Source: Saprospiraceae bacterium
GTDB taxonomy: Bacteria > Bacteroidota > Bacteroidia > Chitinophagales > Saprospiraceae
NCBI GenBank assembly: GCA_026993525.1
Contig: JALWSS010000110.1
Location: 1 to 60,693, forward strand
DNA: 60,693 bases
Direction of reading: 5' to 3'
Of the stretch, positions 9,683 through 18,381 are shown one piece after another (position 1 is the stretch's first letter; each line of letters begins with the position of its first letter). The notes beneath the pieces are model-generated. The model had not been told where the DNA came from and made no database searches. It saw only the letters and a list, made by a program, of their open reading frames with translations. Made by a program: the position numbers and the translations under genes.

Positions 9683-10054
9683 GGAAGGATAGCTCTTTCC
9701 ATCCCCCGTATATACAGCCGGGCAAGCTCATCCCTCCCCCGATGCCGATCCCGAAGAATTTCGGGATGGCACGGGGCATCCCTCATCCCTGTGAAGCCCC
9801 CCTGGCTTGCACTCACCGACTGCCATTTGTTTGAGTTTTAAGTTGCGCTTCGCCAATTTTAAACCGCCAGGTTGAAGGTGAAATGTAAGCACGATCATCA
9901 AGCCTCGTATTCTTCCTTTTCCTATGAAAATCCCAATGCTCGTCACGAGCTTTGCTCGTTGACGCACCTAAGTGGCGGCTTGTCCGACTCTGGCGGGCCT
10001 CCCGGCCGCCGGCCTACCCATGAAAGCAGGACAAACCGGCCAAAGGCAATCATG
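9683..10054 (+). repeat. Dispersed repeat core, copy 1 (~375 bp)
   Basis: This segment is nearly identical to the reverse complement of 60221-60597, so the window carries an inverted pair about 50 kb apart. It starts GGAAGGATAGCTC and ends GGCAATCATG. Internal palindromes include a CCCGAAGAATTTCGGG hairpin (9750-9765) and a CGTCA-CGAGC / GCTCG-TGACG type hairpin near 9939-9965. It lacks transposase coding. A 64-codon frame is conserved in both copies, but too few differences exist to show selection on protein. Heptad arrays flank both ends. The function is unknown; it could be a non-autonomous mobile element or a structural repeat. Confidence 0.85.
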
Positions 10055-10192
10055 AGTAGGGTGTAGGGTGTAGGGTGTAGAGTGTAGGGTGTAGGGCCTT
10101 TTCATCCCTCATCCCTCATCCCTCATCCCTCATCCCTCATCCCCCGTCTGGCCTGGCGGCAGCCGGACAGGCTCATCCCTCATCCCTCCCTG
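10055..10192. repeat. 7-bp tandem arrays (GGGTGTA)n and (CATCCCT)n
   Basis: Directly after the repeat core come about six units of GGGTGTA (10055-10096), then about seven units of CATCCCT (10102-10142, read GGGATGA on the minus strand), a CGTCTGGCCTGGCGGCAGCCGG spacer and two more CATCCCT units that enter the 3' end of the AAA ATPase gene. The heptad sequence changes from array to array while the 7-bp period stays fixed. Confidence 0.88.
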
Positions 10193-11315
10193 TAATGAAA
10201 TCCAGGTAATTATCAGGTGAAATAACCTTTGTTTCCACCCCTTTATATGCTTCTGTGAATGGTTTGGGAAATCTGGGTTTGGCATTTGGATTCCACTTAA
10301 ACTCCACCGCAAGTATTTTTCCATCTTCATCTTCCAGGTAATCAATTTCCTGCTGTTTTACCGTCCTCCAAAAGTATTGGTTTGGATGAAGCTTGTGATA
10401 AGCCAGGTATTTGGTTCTTTCACTTACCAAAAAGTTCTCCCACAGTGCGCCAAGGTCCGTCCTTGTCGCAAGTGGTTGATACTGATTGATCAGTGCATTT
10501 CTGATTCCATTGTCATAGAAATAAAACTTTCTGCTCTTTCTGAGTTCAGTCCTGAGGTTACGGCTGAAGGCAGGCAGCCGGAAGATAACAAAGGCCTTTT
10601 CCAGGAGGTCAAGATAGCGCTGTACAGTGGCCTGGTCAGAGCCCGAAAGCCTTGCCAATTCATGAAAGCTAACTTCACTCCCAACCTGAAGCGACAGCGC
10701 CTGAAGAAGTTTGTGTACCACCTCCGGTTTCCTTATATCCTGAAAGGTGAAGATATCTTTGTACAAATAGCTCTCACTCAATTCCCTAAGTATCGCCCTG
10801 GCTTTGAATGGCTGTTTAACGACTTCCGGGTACATGCCGAAGATCATTCTTTGCTCCAGCAATCTTTTTTCTTCCAACAAGCTGCTATGCCGGATCATTT
10901 CTTCGACAGAAAAAGGCAGCAACATGAACTCTATTTTTCGCCCTGTCAATGGCTCCTTTATTTCATTGGCCAGCTCGAGCGAGGAAGACCCGGACACCAA
11001 TAATTTTACATTGGAGATTTTATCAGTGATGAGCTTTAGTGTAAGTCCGATATTTTTGACCCTTTGGGCTTCATCAATGATAACTAGCTCCGCATCTCCA
11101 ATGATGCTCCTGAGGGCAGTGGAACTGACGTTGGTCAATAACTCCCTAACATCCGGTTCATCACAATCAAGCCAAAGCCATTTCTGACGGGCATGCTCTG
11201 CTATCATTTTCAGCAAGGTAGTCTTGCCAACCTGTCTGGGACCGACCACCAAAACAACTTTTCCACCTTCAAGTGCCTGTTGAATCTCTGAAAACAGAAT
11301 TCTCTTTACATGCAT
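10173..11315 (-). CDS. AAA ATPase with C-terminal DUF4143 (copy A)
   Basis: This 380-residue protein has an N-terminal AAA_14-type ATPase domain: Walker A GPRQVGKTT (25-33), Walker B LVIIDEAQ (Asp81, Glu82) and a sensor-like VSGSSSLEL (107-115). A winged-helix-like segment follows (about 215-260, SFHELARLSGSDQATVQRYL), then DUF4143 with FYFYDNGIRNALI, GALWENFLVSE and a PD-(D/E)xK-like signature EIDYL...AVEFKW. The family is very widespread in Bacteroidota and archaea, but its role is unresolved; nucleic-acid-directed ATPase/nuclease activity is an inference from the fold. It resembles copy C at 27758 more than copy B at 17008. A 52-bp perfect palindrome lies 35 bases upstream of the ATG. The last residues GRDEG and the TGA stop are encoded by GGGATGA heptads, so the natural C-terminus is probably altered. 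Confidence 0.85.
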   Translation of the reverse strand: MHVKRILFSEIQQALEGGKVVLVVGPRQVGKTTLLKMIAEHARQKWLWLDCDEPDVRELLTNVSSTALRSIIGDAELVIIDEAQRVKNIGLTLKLITDKISNVKLLVSGSSSLELANEIKEPLTGRKIEFMLLPFSVEEMIRHSSLLEEKRLLEQRMIFGMYPEVVKQPFKARAILRELSESYLYKDIFTFQDIRKPEVVHKLLQALSLQVGSEVSFHELARLSGSDQATVQRYLDLLEKAFVIFRLPAFSRNLRTELRKSRKFYFYDNGIRNALINQYQPLATRTDLGALWENFLVSERTKYLAYHKLHPNQYFWRTVKQQEIDYLEDEDGKILAVEFKWNPNAKPRFPKPFTEAYKGVETKVISPDNYLDFITGRDEG

Positions 11316-11350
11316 AGCGCATCAATTGGATAAGCCACAAAATTGGCACT

Positions 11351-11402
11351 TTTCAGAGTATAATCAGAAATTCTCCGGAGAATTTCTGATTATACTCTGA
11401 AA
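11351..11402. repeat. 52-bp perfect palindrome upstream of AAA/DUF4143 copy A
   Basis: Two 26-base arms, 11351-11376 and 11377-11402, are exact reverse complements with no spacer; the centre is TTCTCCGGAGAA. It lies between the 3' end of the gamma-glutamyltransferase gene (11446) and the start of the AAA gene (11315), both on the minus strand. It could be a cruciform, an operator for the AAA gene or a terminator for the upstream gene. No T-run follows the stem, which argues against a simple terminator. Confidence 0.9.
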
Positions 11403-11445
11403 TCTTACCATTTCCTGTGTTTCCTCAGGCAATCAACCGGTTTAC

Positions 11446-13329
11446 TTACCAGCCGATGCCGTAATCCTCTCCATGGTTGGAAGAGCCACCCCACATCGTG
11501 CCGTTTTTCCAGTCGAAATAAATGGCATTGATGGGTCCTGAGGTGCGCTGGGAATCTTCCAGCCGGTAGCCCTTTTTGCGGAGCATTTTGCGCACCCAGG
11601 GTGGTGTTTGTTCCTGAATGAGCATGACACCCGGCCGGATTTCATGGTTGCCGAAGCTGCCCCTGAGCTGAAAGGTGTTGATGTTGGCAGCTTCGCAGGC
11701 CTCTTGCACATTCATCCCCCACTCCACCATGTTCAGGAAGAATTGCAAGAGGTTTTGGTCCTGGCTGTCGCCGCCCTGTACGGCGAAGGCGAGGTAGGGT
11801 TTGTCGTCTTTCAGGGCCAGGGTGGGTGTGAGGGTAGCCCGGGGGCGTTTTCCCGGTTCCACAACATTGAAGGGATTCTCCTCCTCCTTCAATACGAAGC
11901 TCTGCATGCGCTGGCTAAGGCCTACCCCTGTGCGCCCGGCAACAACTGCCGGAATCCAGCCTCCGCTGGGCGTCATTGAAACAATCCACCCCTCTTTGTC
12001 GGCGGTGACCACCGTTGTCGTTCCATAATAGAATTCCTCTCCTTCGGGAAACTCGAAATTGTCGTCGAAACGGGGCGGTTCGGCACTGGACATTTCGTCG
12101 TTCCATTTTTCAATGAGATCGGGGAAGGGGTTGACCTCATTCTGGAACGGGTACGGATCACCGGGTTTCACGTTGGTGCTGTTCTTCTCCCAGTCTATCA
12201 GTTTGAGGCGCTCTTTGGCGTATTCCTTCGACAAAAGCCCTTTGATGGGCTCAGCCGGTGGGAAATAGGGGTCGCCGTAGTAGAAATCCCTGTCTGCATA
12301 GGCAAGGTTCATCACCTGGTAAAGGGTGTGCATGTATTTTGCCGAGTTGTATTCCATGCAGTTCATGTCCAGTTGCTCCAGCATGTTGAGGGCCTGGAGC
12401 ATGACCGGGCTCTGCACCCAGCTGGTCAGTTTGTAAACTTCGATGCCTTTGTAATTCACGTGGATGGGATCTTCGATATAGACCTTCCAGTTGGCGAGGT
12501 CTTCTTTGGTGATCAGGCCACCTTCTTCCTGTGTTCCCCTGACCAGTTCATCGGCAATGTCGCCTTTGTAAAAGCGGTCGTAGGCAGCGTAAATGGCCTC
12601 TTTTCTGCTTTTGCCCCGGGCGAGGGCTTCCTGCTCGGCATCTACCATTTTCCGAAGGGTGTTCAGCAGGTCGGGCTGTTTGAATATCTCTCCGGGGTAG
12701 GGAGCTTCCCGCTCCTCCTCACCCAGGTGCGGGAGGAAAATTTCCCGGGAATATTTCCATTTTTTGATGCGCTCTTTGTGACGTTCGATGGCATTGGCAG
12801 CCTGGGCTTCAATGGGATAGCCGGCAGCCATTTCCATGGCGGGGGCCAGCACCTCTTTCAGGCTCATGGTGCCGTATTCTGCCAGCATGGTCAGCAAGCC
12901 GCCGGGAGTGCCGGGCGTCACTGCTGCCAGGGGGCCATAACGGGGTGGGTACTTCATGCCCTTTTCCAGAAAAAAGTCGGCCGTTGCGCCGGTAGGCGCT
13001 ACCCCAAGGGCGTTGATGCCGATTACTTCACCGGTTTTGGGATTGTAGATGAGGGCCTGGGTTTCACCGCCCCAGCTCAGCACGTCCCACATGGTGCAGG
13101 TGGCAGCCAGCATGGCGCAGGCGGCGTCCACAGCATTGCCGCCCTGCTGGAAGATACGGGCACCGGCAGTAGCCGCCAGTGGCTTTCCGGTAATGGCCAG
13201 CCATTCTTTGGCATGGAGTACGGGCTTTTGTGTGCGTTGGGCTGAGAGCAGCAATGGAAACACCAGTGCAGCCAACAGCAGGAAATTGATGCGGTAAGCA
13301 TCTGAAACAAGTCGGGTCAGCATTTTCAT
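11446..13329 (-). CDS. ggt: Gamma-glutamyltransferase (Ntn hydrolase)
   Basis: This 627-residue secreted or periplasmic enzyme cleaves and transfers gamma-glutamyl groups, for instance from glutathione. A signal peptide lies at about 1-30 (hydrophobic run NFLLLAALVFPLLLSA). The family signature is seen in GGNAVDAACAMLA (about 64-76), TPGTPGGLLTML and the autocleavage region YYGTTTVVTAD near residue 437. There, the Thr after GT becomes the N-terminal nucleophile of the small subunit. The downstream substrate-loop stretch MTPSGGWIPAVV is close to the family pattern but not identical to the classical PLSSGG, so the acceptor preference may differ. Length suits the family. The gene stands alone, with the SulP operon upstream on the same strand and a terminator between. 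Confidence 0.88.
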   Translation of the reverse strand: MKMLTRLVSDAYRINFLLLAALVFPLLLSAQRTQKPVLHAKEWLAITGKPLAATAGARIFQQGGNAVDAACAMLAATCTMWDVLSWGGETQALIYNPKTGEVIGINALGVAPTGATADFFLEKGMKYPPRYGPLAAVTPGTPGGLLTMLAEYGTMSLKEVLAPAMEMAAGYPIEAQAANAIERHKERIKKWKYSREIFLPHLGEEEREAPYPGEIFKQPDLLNTLRKMVDAEQEALARGKSRKEAIYAAYDRFYKGDIADELVRGTQEEGGLITKEDLANWKVYIEDPIHVNYKGIEVYKLTSWVQSPVMLQALNMLEQLDMNCMEYNSAKYMHTLYQVMNLAYADRDFYYGDPYFPPAEPIKGLLSKEYAKERLKLIDWEKNSTNVKPGDPYPFQNEVNPFPDLIEKWNDEMSSAEPPRFDDNFEFPEGEEFYYGTTTVVTADKEGWIVSMTPSGGWIPAVVAGRTGVGLSQRMQSFVLKEEENPFNVVEPGKRPRATLTPTLALKDDKPYLAFAVQGGDSQDQNLLQFFLNMVEWGMNVQEACEAANINTFQLRGSFGNHEIRPGVMLIQEQTPPWVRKMLRKKGYRLEDSQRTSGPINAIYFDWKNGTMWGGSSNHGEDYGIGW

Positions 13330-13448
13330 AAATCCAGTTTTTTTCAGTTGAAGGAAAAGCTTTCCGGGGTGCCGAAAGGTAGTGATTTTAGACTTTCCCG
13401 CATGCGCCGCAAGCGGATATCACAGGAGGGGAATCAGCATCGAGGAAC

Positions 13449-13486
13449 AAAAAAACGGCCTCCCGGGTCATTGACAGAGAGGCCGT
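13449..13486 (-). terminator. Intrinsic terminator of the SulP/carbonic anhydrase operon
   Basis: On the minus strand an 8-bp perfect stem ACGGCCTC/GAGGCCGT (13479-13486 with 13455-13462) with a 16-base loop is followed by a run of seven T. It sits 31 bases past the SulP stop codon. Confidence 0.85.
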
Positions 13487-13516
13487 TCGTCATGGCAGTC
13501 GTTGCGGGTCAGGCAG

Positions 13517-15412
13517 TCAGGCCTTTACCTGGCCCGGCATCTTATTCGATATTTTCGAATTGCCACTCAGGTGGTCTTTCAACCAGTTCATGCAAGCTTC
13601 AAATGTGTCGAAACACATCTCCTCCGGAACCAGGCCGGGCACCAGGTTGAAGCGTTCGAACATATCGCGGGGTTGCCCGTGGAGGCCCACCAGTGCTATC
13701 TCGATGCCGGCTTGCTGCAATTCCTGCACAGCATCTTCCATGGCATAAAGCCCCGACTGGTCAACATAAGGCACTTTGTCCATTCTCAGAATGACAACCC
13801 GGACATCAGGAAGGGCTTTTATCATTTCCTGGAAGCGGGAGGCAAAGCCAAAGAAAAGTGGCCCATCCTGGTGCTTAACATACACCTGGTCGCCAAAGCG
13901 GGCGAGCAATCCTTCCTCATCCTCCCAGGGTACCTCCCGGCTGAAGTTTTTGATCGGTGCCAGTTTCGTGCGGTTGTCAATCACATCGGCAATTTTCTTC
14001 ATGAAAATGATGGCAGCCAGGATGAACCCTGCCAAAACTGCCTCCACCAGACCGACGAAAACGGTCAGGCCCAGCACCAGCAGCATCACAACCACCTCAG
14101 CACGCGGCCACCACTTCAGGTGCCGCAGGCCCCTCCAGTCCATCACGCCTATTCCGACGCTGATGAGGATACCGGCCAATACGGCGGCAGGCACCTTGCT
14201 GGCCACCGGCCCCAGGCTGAGCAAAACGACCAGCAACAGCAAACCGGCAATCATTCCTGAGAGCCGGGTCTTGCCCCCAGCCTCAATGTTCACCACGGTG
14301 CGAATGGTGGCACCGGCACCCGGAATACCCCCGAAAAAGGCTGCAATGGAGTTGCCGATGCCCTGGCCGAACAACTCCTGATCGGGGTTGTGGCGGGTTT
14401 TGGTGAGGTTGTCGGCAACCAGTGAAGTGAGCAGGGAGTCAATGGCGCCCAACAGCGCCAGCGAAATGGCCATGGGCAGGTAGGGCCATATCGTTCCGAA
14501 GTCAACCGTGGAGATAAAGCCCAGGTTGAGTTGCGGAAAACCGGATGGTATATCGCCAATGGTCCGGTATTCCGGCAACAGGAAAAAGGCACCGGCAGAT
14601 ATGACAATGAGTGCCACCAGCGAGCTGGGAACGGCTTTGGTGATCCGCTTGAAGCCGTAAATGATGATCAGGGTGAACAGCACCATGACCAGGTCCGCCA
14701 GGTTAATATTTCCCATTGCCCTGGGCAGCAATTTGAGTGCCCCCATCACCCCTGAAGCTTCCTTACCGGCCAGTGCCCCGGCCTCTTTCAGGATGTCTGC
14801 TTCGGTGATGTTGCCGGCCCGCCGGATGGTCTCCTGGAAGTCCTCCAAAACGAGCAGATCCTCTGCTGCCTCCTGGCGCAAAATCCGTTCGAGGATGACC
14901 TCTTCTGCCATGGGCTTGAATTCGTTGACAAAAGACAGGTCTTCCTTCGGGTAATACCCAAGAGCAGGCAACAGCTGTGTAACGAGGATGATCACCCCGA
15001 TGCCCGTCATAAATCCTGAAACGACGGGCTGGGGAATGTAGCGGATGTACTGCCCCACCCTTACGGCACCGAGGGCTATCTGCATCAGACCCGCCAACAG
15101 GAAGACCATCAGAATGGCCGGCAATGCCTTCTCGATGTTACCTTCGAAATTGGCCATGATGCCGGCGGCCACTACCATGCTTACAGCGGTCATGGGGGCC
15201 GTGGGGCCTGATATCTGGGTGCTGGTGCCGCCAAACAGGGCAGCGAAAAAGCTGATAAAAATGGCGCCATACAAACCCGCCGCAGCGCCGAGCCCCGACT
15301 GCAAGCCGAAGGCCAGGGCCAGGGGCAGGGCCACAATGCCGGCGGTGACACCTCCGAACAAATCGCCACGGAAATGCTTGAAGGTGATATCCGGAATTAG
15401 TTTGATTTTCAT
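13517..15412 (-). CDS. SulP-family anion (probably bicarbonate) transporter with STAS domain
   Basis: This 631-residue inner-membrane transporter of the SLC26/SulP family has a membrane domain with about 12-14 helices from residue ~18 to ~470. It includes the typical start GGVTAGIVALPLALAFG and the STQISGPTAPMTAV segment of the substrate site. A cytoplasmic STAS domain occupies roughly 520-610 (ILRMDKVPYVDQSGLYAME). The region between helices near residues 155-200 is extended and charged. Substrates in the family are sulfate, bicarbonate, chloride or dicarboxylates. The gene immediately upstream on the same strand encodes a beta-carbonic anhydrase, which favours bicarbonate transport (BicA-like), but this is context-based inference. 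A terminator follows the gene. Confidence 0.85.
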   Translation of the reverse strand: MKIKLIPDITFKHFRGDLFGGVTAGIVALPLALAFGLQSGLGAAAGLYGAIFISFFAALFGGTSTQISGPTAPMTAVSMVVAAGIMANFEGNIEKALPAILMVFLLAGLMQIALGAVRVGQYIRYIPQPVVSGFMTGIGVIILVTQLLPALGYYPKEDLSFVNEFKPMAEEVILERILRQEAAEDLLVLEDFQETIRRAGNITEADILKEAGALAGKEASGVMGALKLLPRAMGNINLADLVMVLFTLIIIYGFKRITKAVPSSLVALIVISAGAFFLLPEYRTIGDIPSGFPQLNLGFISTVDFGTIWPYLPMAISLALLGAIDSLLTSLVADNLTKTRHNPDQELFGQGIGNSIAAFFGGIPGAGATIRTVVNIEAGGKTRLSGMIAGLLLLVVLLSLGPVASKVPAAVLAGILISVGIGVMDWRGLRHLKWWPRAEVVVMLLVLGLTVFVGLVEAVLAGFILAAIIFMKKIADVIDNRTKLAPIKNFSREVPWEDEEGLLARFGDQVYVKHQDGPLFFGFASRFQEMIKALPDVRVVILRMDKVPYVDQSGLYAMEDAVQELQQAGIEIALVGLHGQPRDMFERFNLVPGLVPEEMCFDTFEACMNWLKDHLSGNSKISNKMPGQVKA

Positions 15413-15472
15413 TGAATTATGATTTTTGTTGAACCACGTTTAATGATTGCGAAGTGAAAAAACAGAAGCAGT

Positions 15473-16153
15473 TCAAGCCTGCAATTTCACTTTCAGATCG
15501 CCAAAACTGACCTTGCCGCTTGCCACGTCGTACATGGCACCTGCCAGTCCGATCTGCCCCTTTTCAAAAAGCTCATTCAATACCGGACTGTCTTTCAGTA
15601 TCCGGTCCAGGGTCATTTCGACATTGGTCCTGGCCACCCGATTCACAAAATCAAGGTTGGCGGAGCTGCGCTCTTCGCCGGGGCTGGTTGGCGTGGCCTC
15701 AACGGCCGGTTCCAGGTTTTTGAGCATCGCGGTCAGGTTGCCCAACTCAACGTGGTCGCAGGCACCTTTCACAGCGCCACAGGAGGTGTGCCCCATCACT
15801 ACAATGAGTTTGGAGCCAGCCACAGCGCAGGCAAACTCCATGCTGCCGAGGATGTCCTGGTTCACAAAGTTTCCGGCGATGCGGGCATTGAAGATGTCCC
15901 CAACTCCTTTGTCAAAAAGTATCTCTGTTGGAATTCGGGAATCAATACAGCTCAAAACGATGGCAAAGGGATACTGGTCCTCTGCGGTTGCCCTCACTTT
16001 GGCCATGTGGTCATGCCCCTGTAATTCGTCTTCGACAAACCTCGCATTGCCTGCTTTGAGCAATTCAAGGCAAAGCCGAGGAGTCAATGCTGCCTGTATT
16101 TCGGGCGTCATCTGTGGGGGATTTTTTGGATCTATTGAGATATTCCTGTTCAT
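15473..16153 (-). CDS. Beta-class carbonic anhydrase
   Basis: This 226-residue zinc enzyme interconverts CO2 and bicarbonate. The zinc ligands are Cys69 in LSCIDSR, His122 and Cys125 in MGHTSCGA. The Asp71-Arg73 dyad of the beta class is intact. There is no signal peptide, so it is cytoplasmic. The gene is 60 bases upstream of the SulP transporter gene on the same strand. Such pairs supply bicarbonate for carboxylation reactions or pH balance. An N-terminal extension of ~25 residues precedes the conserved core. The length fits the family. Confidence 0.93.
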   Translation of the reverse strand: MNRNISIDPKNPPQMTPEIQAALTPRLCLELLKAGNARFVEDELQGHDHMAKVRATAEDQYPFAIVLSCIDSRIPTEILFDKGVGDIFNARIAGNFVNQDILGSMEFACAVAGSKLIVVMGHTSCGAVKGACDHVELGNLTAMLKNLEPAVEATPTSPGEERSSANLDFVNRVARTNVEMTLDRILKDSPVLNELFEKGQIGLAGAMYDVASGKVSFGDLKVKLQA

Positions 16154-16346
16154 GTCAGTTGAGTTTTAAGGATTAAAGGTCAGCACGTGCAAAGCCCCGT
16201 CACAATTCCCTTGCTTGTAAAGGTATTGCAAGGAAGGAGTCCATTCTCCTCCCCCCAAAGGGTACACGTAATGAGATAATGAAATTGATGGATAAAATGC
16301 TGTATTCCGGGTCTTCATCAAAGGTGAGAACCGAAGCACTCAGGCA

Positions 16347-16676
16347 TCAGCATTCGGGTGGCGGGGTGGGCACTTGCGGTTCGTAAGTGTCCCGGTTGTG
16401 CTGGAAATAATCCTGGTAATGACTCATCGTGATCCGCTCGAAATTGCAAGCCTGGTATTCTATCAGGATTTTTGCATCCTGAAGCTGTTCCAGGCTCTTC
16501 TTTTCCTTATCCGGACAATTGCTTTCGTGCTCACAACTCAATGCGAAATCCTGGTCCTGAAAAACACAGGTCGCCCATTTCTGCAATCCCATACCGGAAT
16601 ACAATACACCGACCAACGCAAAAAATGCGATGATGCGGGTTGTCTTGTGAAATGGTTGAGAAAGTCGAAAAGTCAT
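16347..16676 (-). CDS. Small hypothetical membrane or secreted protein
   Basis: This 109-residue protein of unknown family has a positively charged N-terminus and one hydrophobic segment at about 14-30 (RIIAFFALVGVLYSGMG), consistent with a signal peptide or membrane anchor. The remainder is hydrophilic with five cysteines (37, 48, 54, 76, 109 approximately) and a proline-rich C-terminus ending in Cys, which suggests an extracytoplasmic disulfide-bonded protein. It is separated from the carbonic anhydrase gene by 193 bases in which I see no other gene. It could be spurious, but the signal-like start and sensible composition argue for a real gene. Confidence 0.45.
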   Translation of the reverse strand: MTFRLSQPFHKTTRIIAFFALVGVLYSGMGLQKWATCVFQDQDFALSCEHESNCPDKEKKSLEQLQDAKILIEYQACNFERITMSHYQDYFQHNRDTYEPQVPTPPPEC

Positions 16677-16874
16677 AAGTGTTTTCTAAAGGTCGGTAAA
16701 GATACCGGATTTTCGCTGAAGCCTCGATCTTCCAGGTTGTTTCAGGTTGGCAAGCTGCCACCGGGAGCCTGAACAGCCCTCCTCCCTTAATCGTTCAAAA
16801 CCCACCTCCATTCTACCTTCCGGCGGGCATACGCCCATGCTCCGGCCCTGCGATCAATGCGCATCAACCCATCA

Positions 16875-17006
16875 TTTGGGTTTACTTTGTTACAAAGAAC
16901 CGGAGAATTTGGGTTTATTCTGTTACAAGAATATGCGAATTTTGGGTTTACTTTGTTACAAGAAACCGAATGATTTGGGTTTATTCTGTTACAAAAAAAC
17001 AGAAAA
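16875..17006 (+). repeat. Four 33-bp tandem repeats abutting the start of AAA/DUF4143 copy B
   Basis: Units begin at 16875, 16908, 16941 and 16974, an exact 33-bp period. Each contains TTTGGGTTTA(C/T)T(T/C)TGTTACAA followed by a variable 11-13 bases. The array ends one base before the ATG at 17008. All units are open in the same frame as the gene and would encode LGL(L/F)CYK plus four variable residues per unit. TTGTTACAA within each unit is a small palindrome. Reading as an operator or iteron-like array is more likely than translation, but both are possible. Confidence 0.9.
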
Positions 17007-17007
17007 G

Positions 17008-18375
17008 ATGATTTTCAAGCGACTGGCTTACAACAATTTAGCGGAATGGAAAAACAAAGCATCAAAGAAGCCATTGATCCTGAGGGGTGCCAGGCAGGTT
17101 GGCAAGACCACACTTGTCAACGATTTTGCATCAGAAAACTACCGCCAGGTCATTTCCCTGAACCTCGAGCGGCCGGCACACAGGGATTTTTTCTCCAGGT
17201 TCAATGATGCAAAGAACCTGGTGGATGCCCTGTGTGTGAGTTACAACAGTAGTTTCAGTGAACTGAAGAACACTTTGCTGTTCATTGATGAAATACAAGA
17301 ATCTACCGAAGCAATCGCAATGCTTCGATTCCTTTATGAAGACCTGCCGCAACTGGATGTAATTGCAGCCGGTTCATTGCTCGAGCACGTTTTGAGCAGG
17401 GTCAGAAGCTTTCCGGTCGGGCGGGTGGAGTACCTGTACCTGCATCCGTTCAACTTTCAGGAATTCCTCGAAGCAAAAGCTGAACATGTCGCCTTGTCCC
17501 ACCTGAACAAGATCCCCGTTTCCAGGTCGGCGCATTACACCTTGATGGCATTGTTTCACTCCTATGTAATCATCGGGGGGATGCCAGAGGTGGTCAAATC
17601 TTATATAGAAAACGGCACCCTGGCAGATTTGAAAACCGTTTATGAAAGCATTTGGCAGTCTTACAAGGATGATGTAGAAAAATACGCAAGCAATGATACG
17701 CAGGCCAGGGTTTTGCGACACATCATCAATACCGCCCACCTGTACATTGACTCAAGAATAAAGTTTGAAAATTTCGGACAGTCCAATTACCGCTCCCGGG
17801 AGGTTGGAGAGGCTATGAGGAGCCTAGATGATGCGAGAATCATCCAGTTGATCTACCCTACAACAGACGTAGAACCTCCATTGAAACCAGACCTGAGGAA
17901 ATCCCCAAAACTGCACTTTTTAGATGTTGGTCTTTTGAATCACGAATTGAACATCCAGGCAGATTTACTTTCAATGGCTGATTTGAGCAATGCATGGAAA
18001 GGGGCTATCATCCCTGAAATCATCACACAGGAACTGCTGTCCCTTCAAACCGGCTCCTACAAAAAACCCATGTTCTGGACCAGAGAAAAAGCCCAGGCAT
18101 CGGCAGAAGTTGATTTGGTGCTTACCCGCAAGAACATGGCTATTCCCATTGAAATCAAATCGGGTACTGTTGGCAAGTTGAAGTCACTGCACCAATTTAT
18201 CGAGCGAACCACCCACCCTTACGCCGTAAGGATTTACGGGGGCGAATTTTCAGTGGAGCAGCACCTTACCCCTTTGAAAAAGAAGCCCTACCTGTTGATG
18301 AATCTGCCCTATTACCTCGGCACCATGATTCCGGTATATCTGGACTATTTCACTGAAAACTTTGAACTGAAATAA
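17008..18375 (+). CDS. AAA ATPase with C-terminal DUF4143 (copy B)
   Basis: This is a 455-residue protein. The start is taken as ATG 17008, where family homology begins (MIFKRLAYNNLAEWKNK); the frame is open upstream through the 33-bp repeats. Walker A is GARQVGKTT (27-35), Walker B is LLFIDEIQ (Asp94, Glu95) and the sensor-like segment is VIAAGSLLE. The C-terminal DUF4143 carries LHFLDVGLLNHEL and the PD-(D/E)xK-like signature AEVDLVL...IPIEIKSG. It belongs to a different subfamily from copies A and C: it is longer and lacks their GALWENF motif. It converges with the secreted-protein operon, with only six bases between the two stop codons. The function is unresolved. Confidence 0.85.
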   Translation: MIFKRLAYNNLAEWKNKASKKPLILRGARQVGKTTLVNDFASENYRQVISLNLERPAHRDFFSRFNDAKNLVDALCVSYNSSFSELKNTLLFIDEIQESTEAIAMLRFLYEDLPQLDVIAAGSLLEHVLSRVRSFPVGRVEYLYLHPFNFQEFLEAKAEHVALSHLNKIPVSRSAHYTLMALFHSYVIIGGMPEVVKSYIENGTLADLKTVYESIWQSYKDDVEKYASNDTQARVLRHIINTAHLYIDSRIKFENFGQSNYRSREVGEAMRSLDDARIIQLIYPTTDVEPPLKPDLRKSPKLHFLDVGLLNHELNIQADLLSMADLSNAWKGAIIPEIITQELLSLQTGSYKKPMFWTREKAQASAEVDLVLTRKNMAIPIEIKSGTVGKLKSLHQFIERTTHPYAVRIYGGEFSVEQHLTPLKKKPYLLMNLPYYLGTMIPVYLDYFTENFELK

Positions 18376-18381
18376 CCCGGG

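Noticed and set aside
9872-10066. 64-codon frame conserved in both copies of the dispersed element (also 60209-60403, minus strand)
   Set aside because: The copies are nearly identical at DNA level, so the conservation carries no coding information; composition is not protein-like and no start context is seen. Worth revisiting if more diverged copies keep the frame.
11351-11402. Simple rho-independent terminator of the gamma-glutamyltransferase gene
   Set aside because: No T-run follows on the minus strand and the stem is far longer and AT-richer than the other terminators in the window.
16875-17006. CRISPR-like reading of the 33-bp repeats
   Set aside because: Only four imperfect repeats, spacer-like parts of 11-13 bases, no cas genes; the repeats are tied to the AAA gene start.
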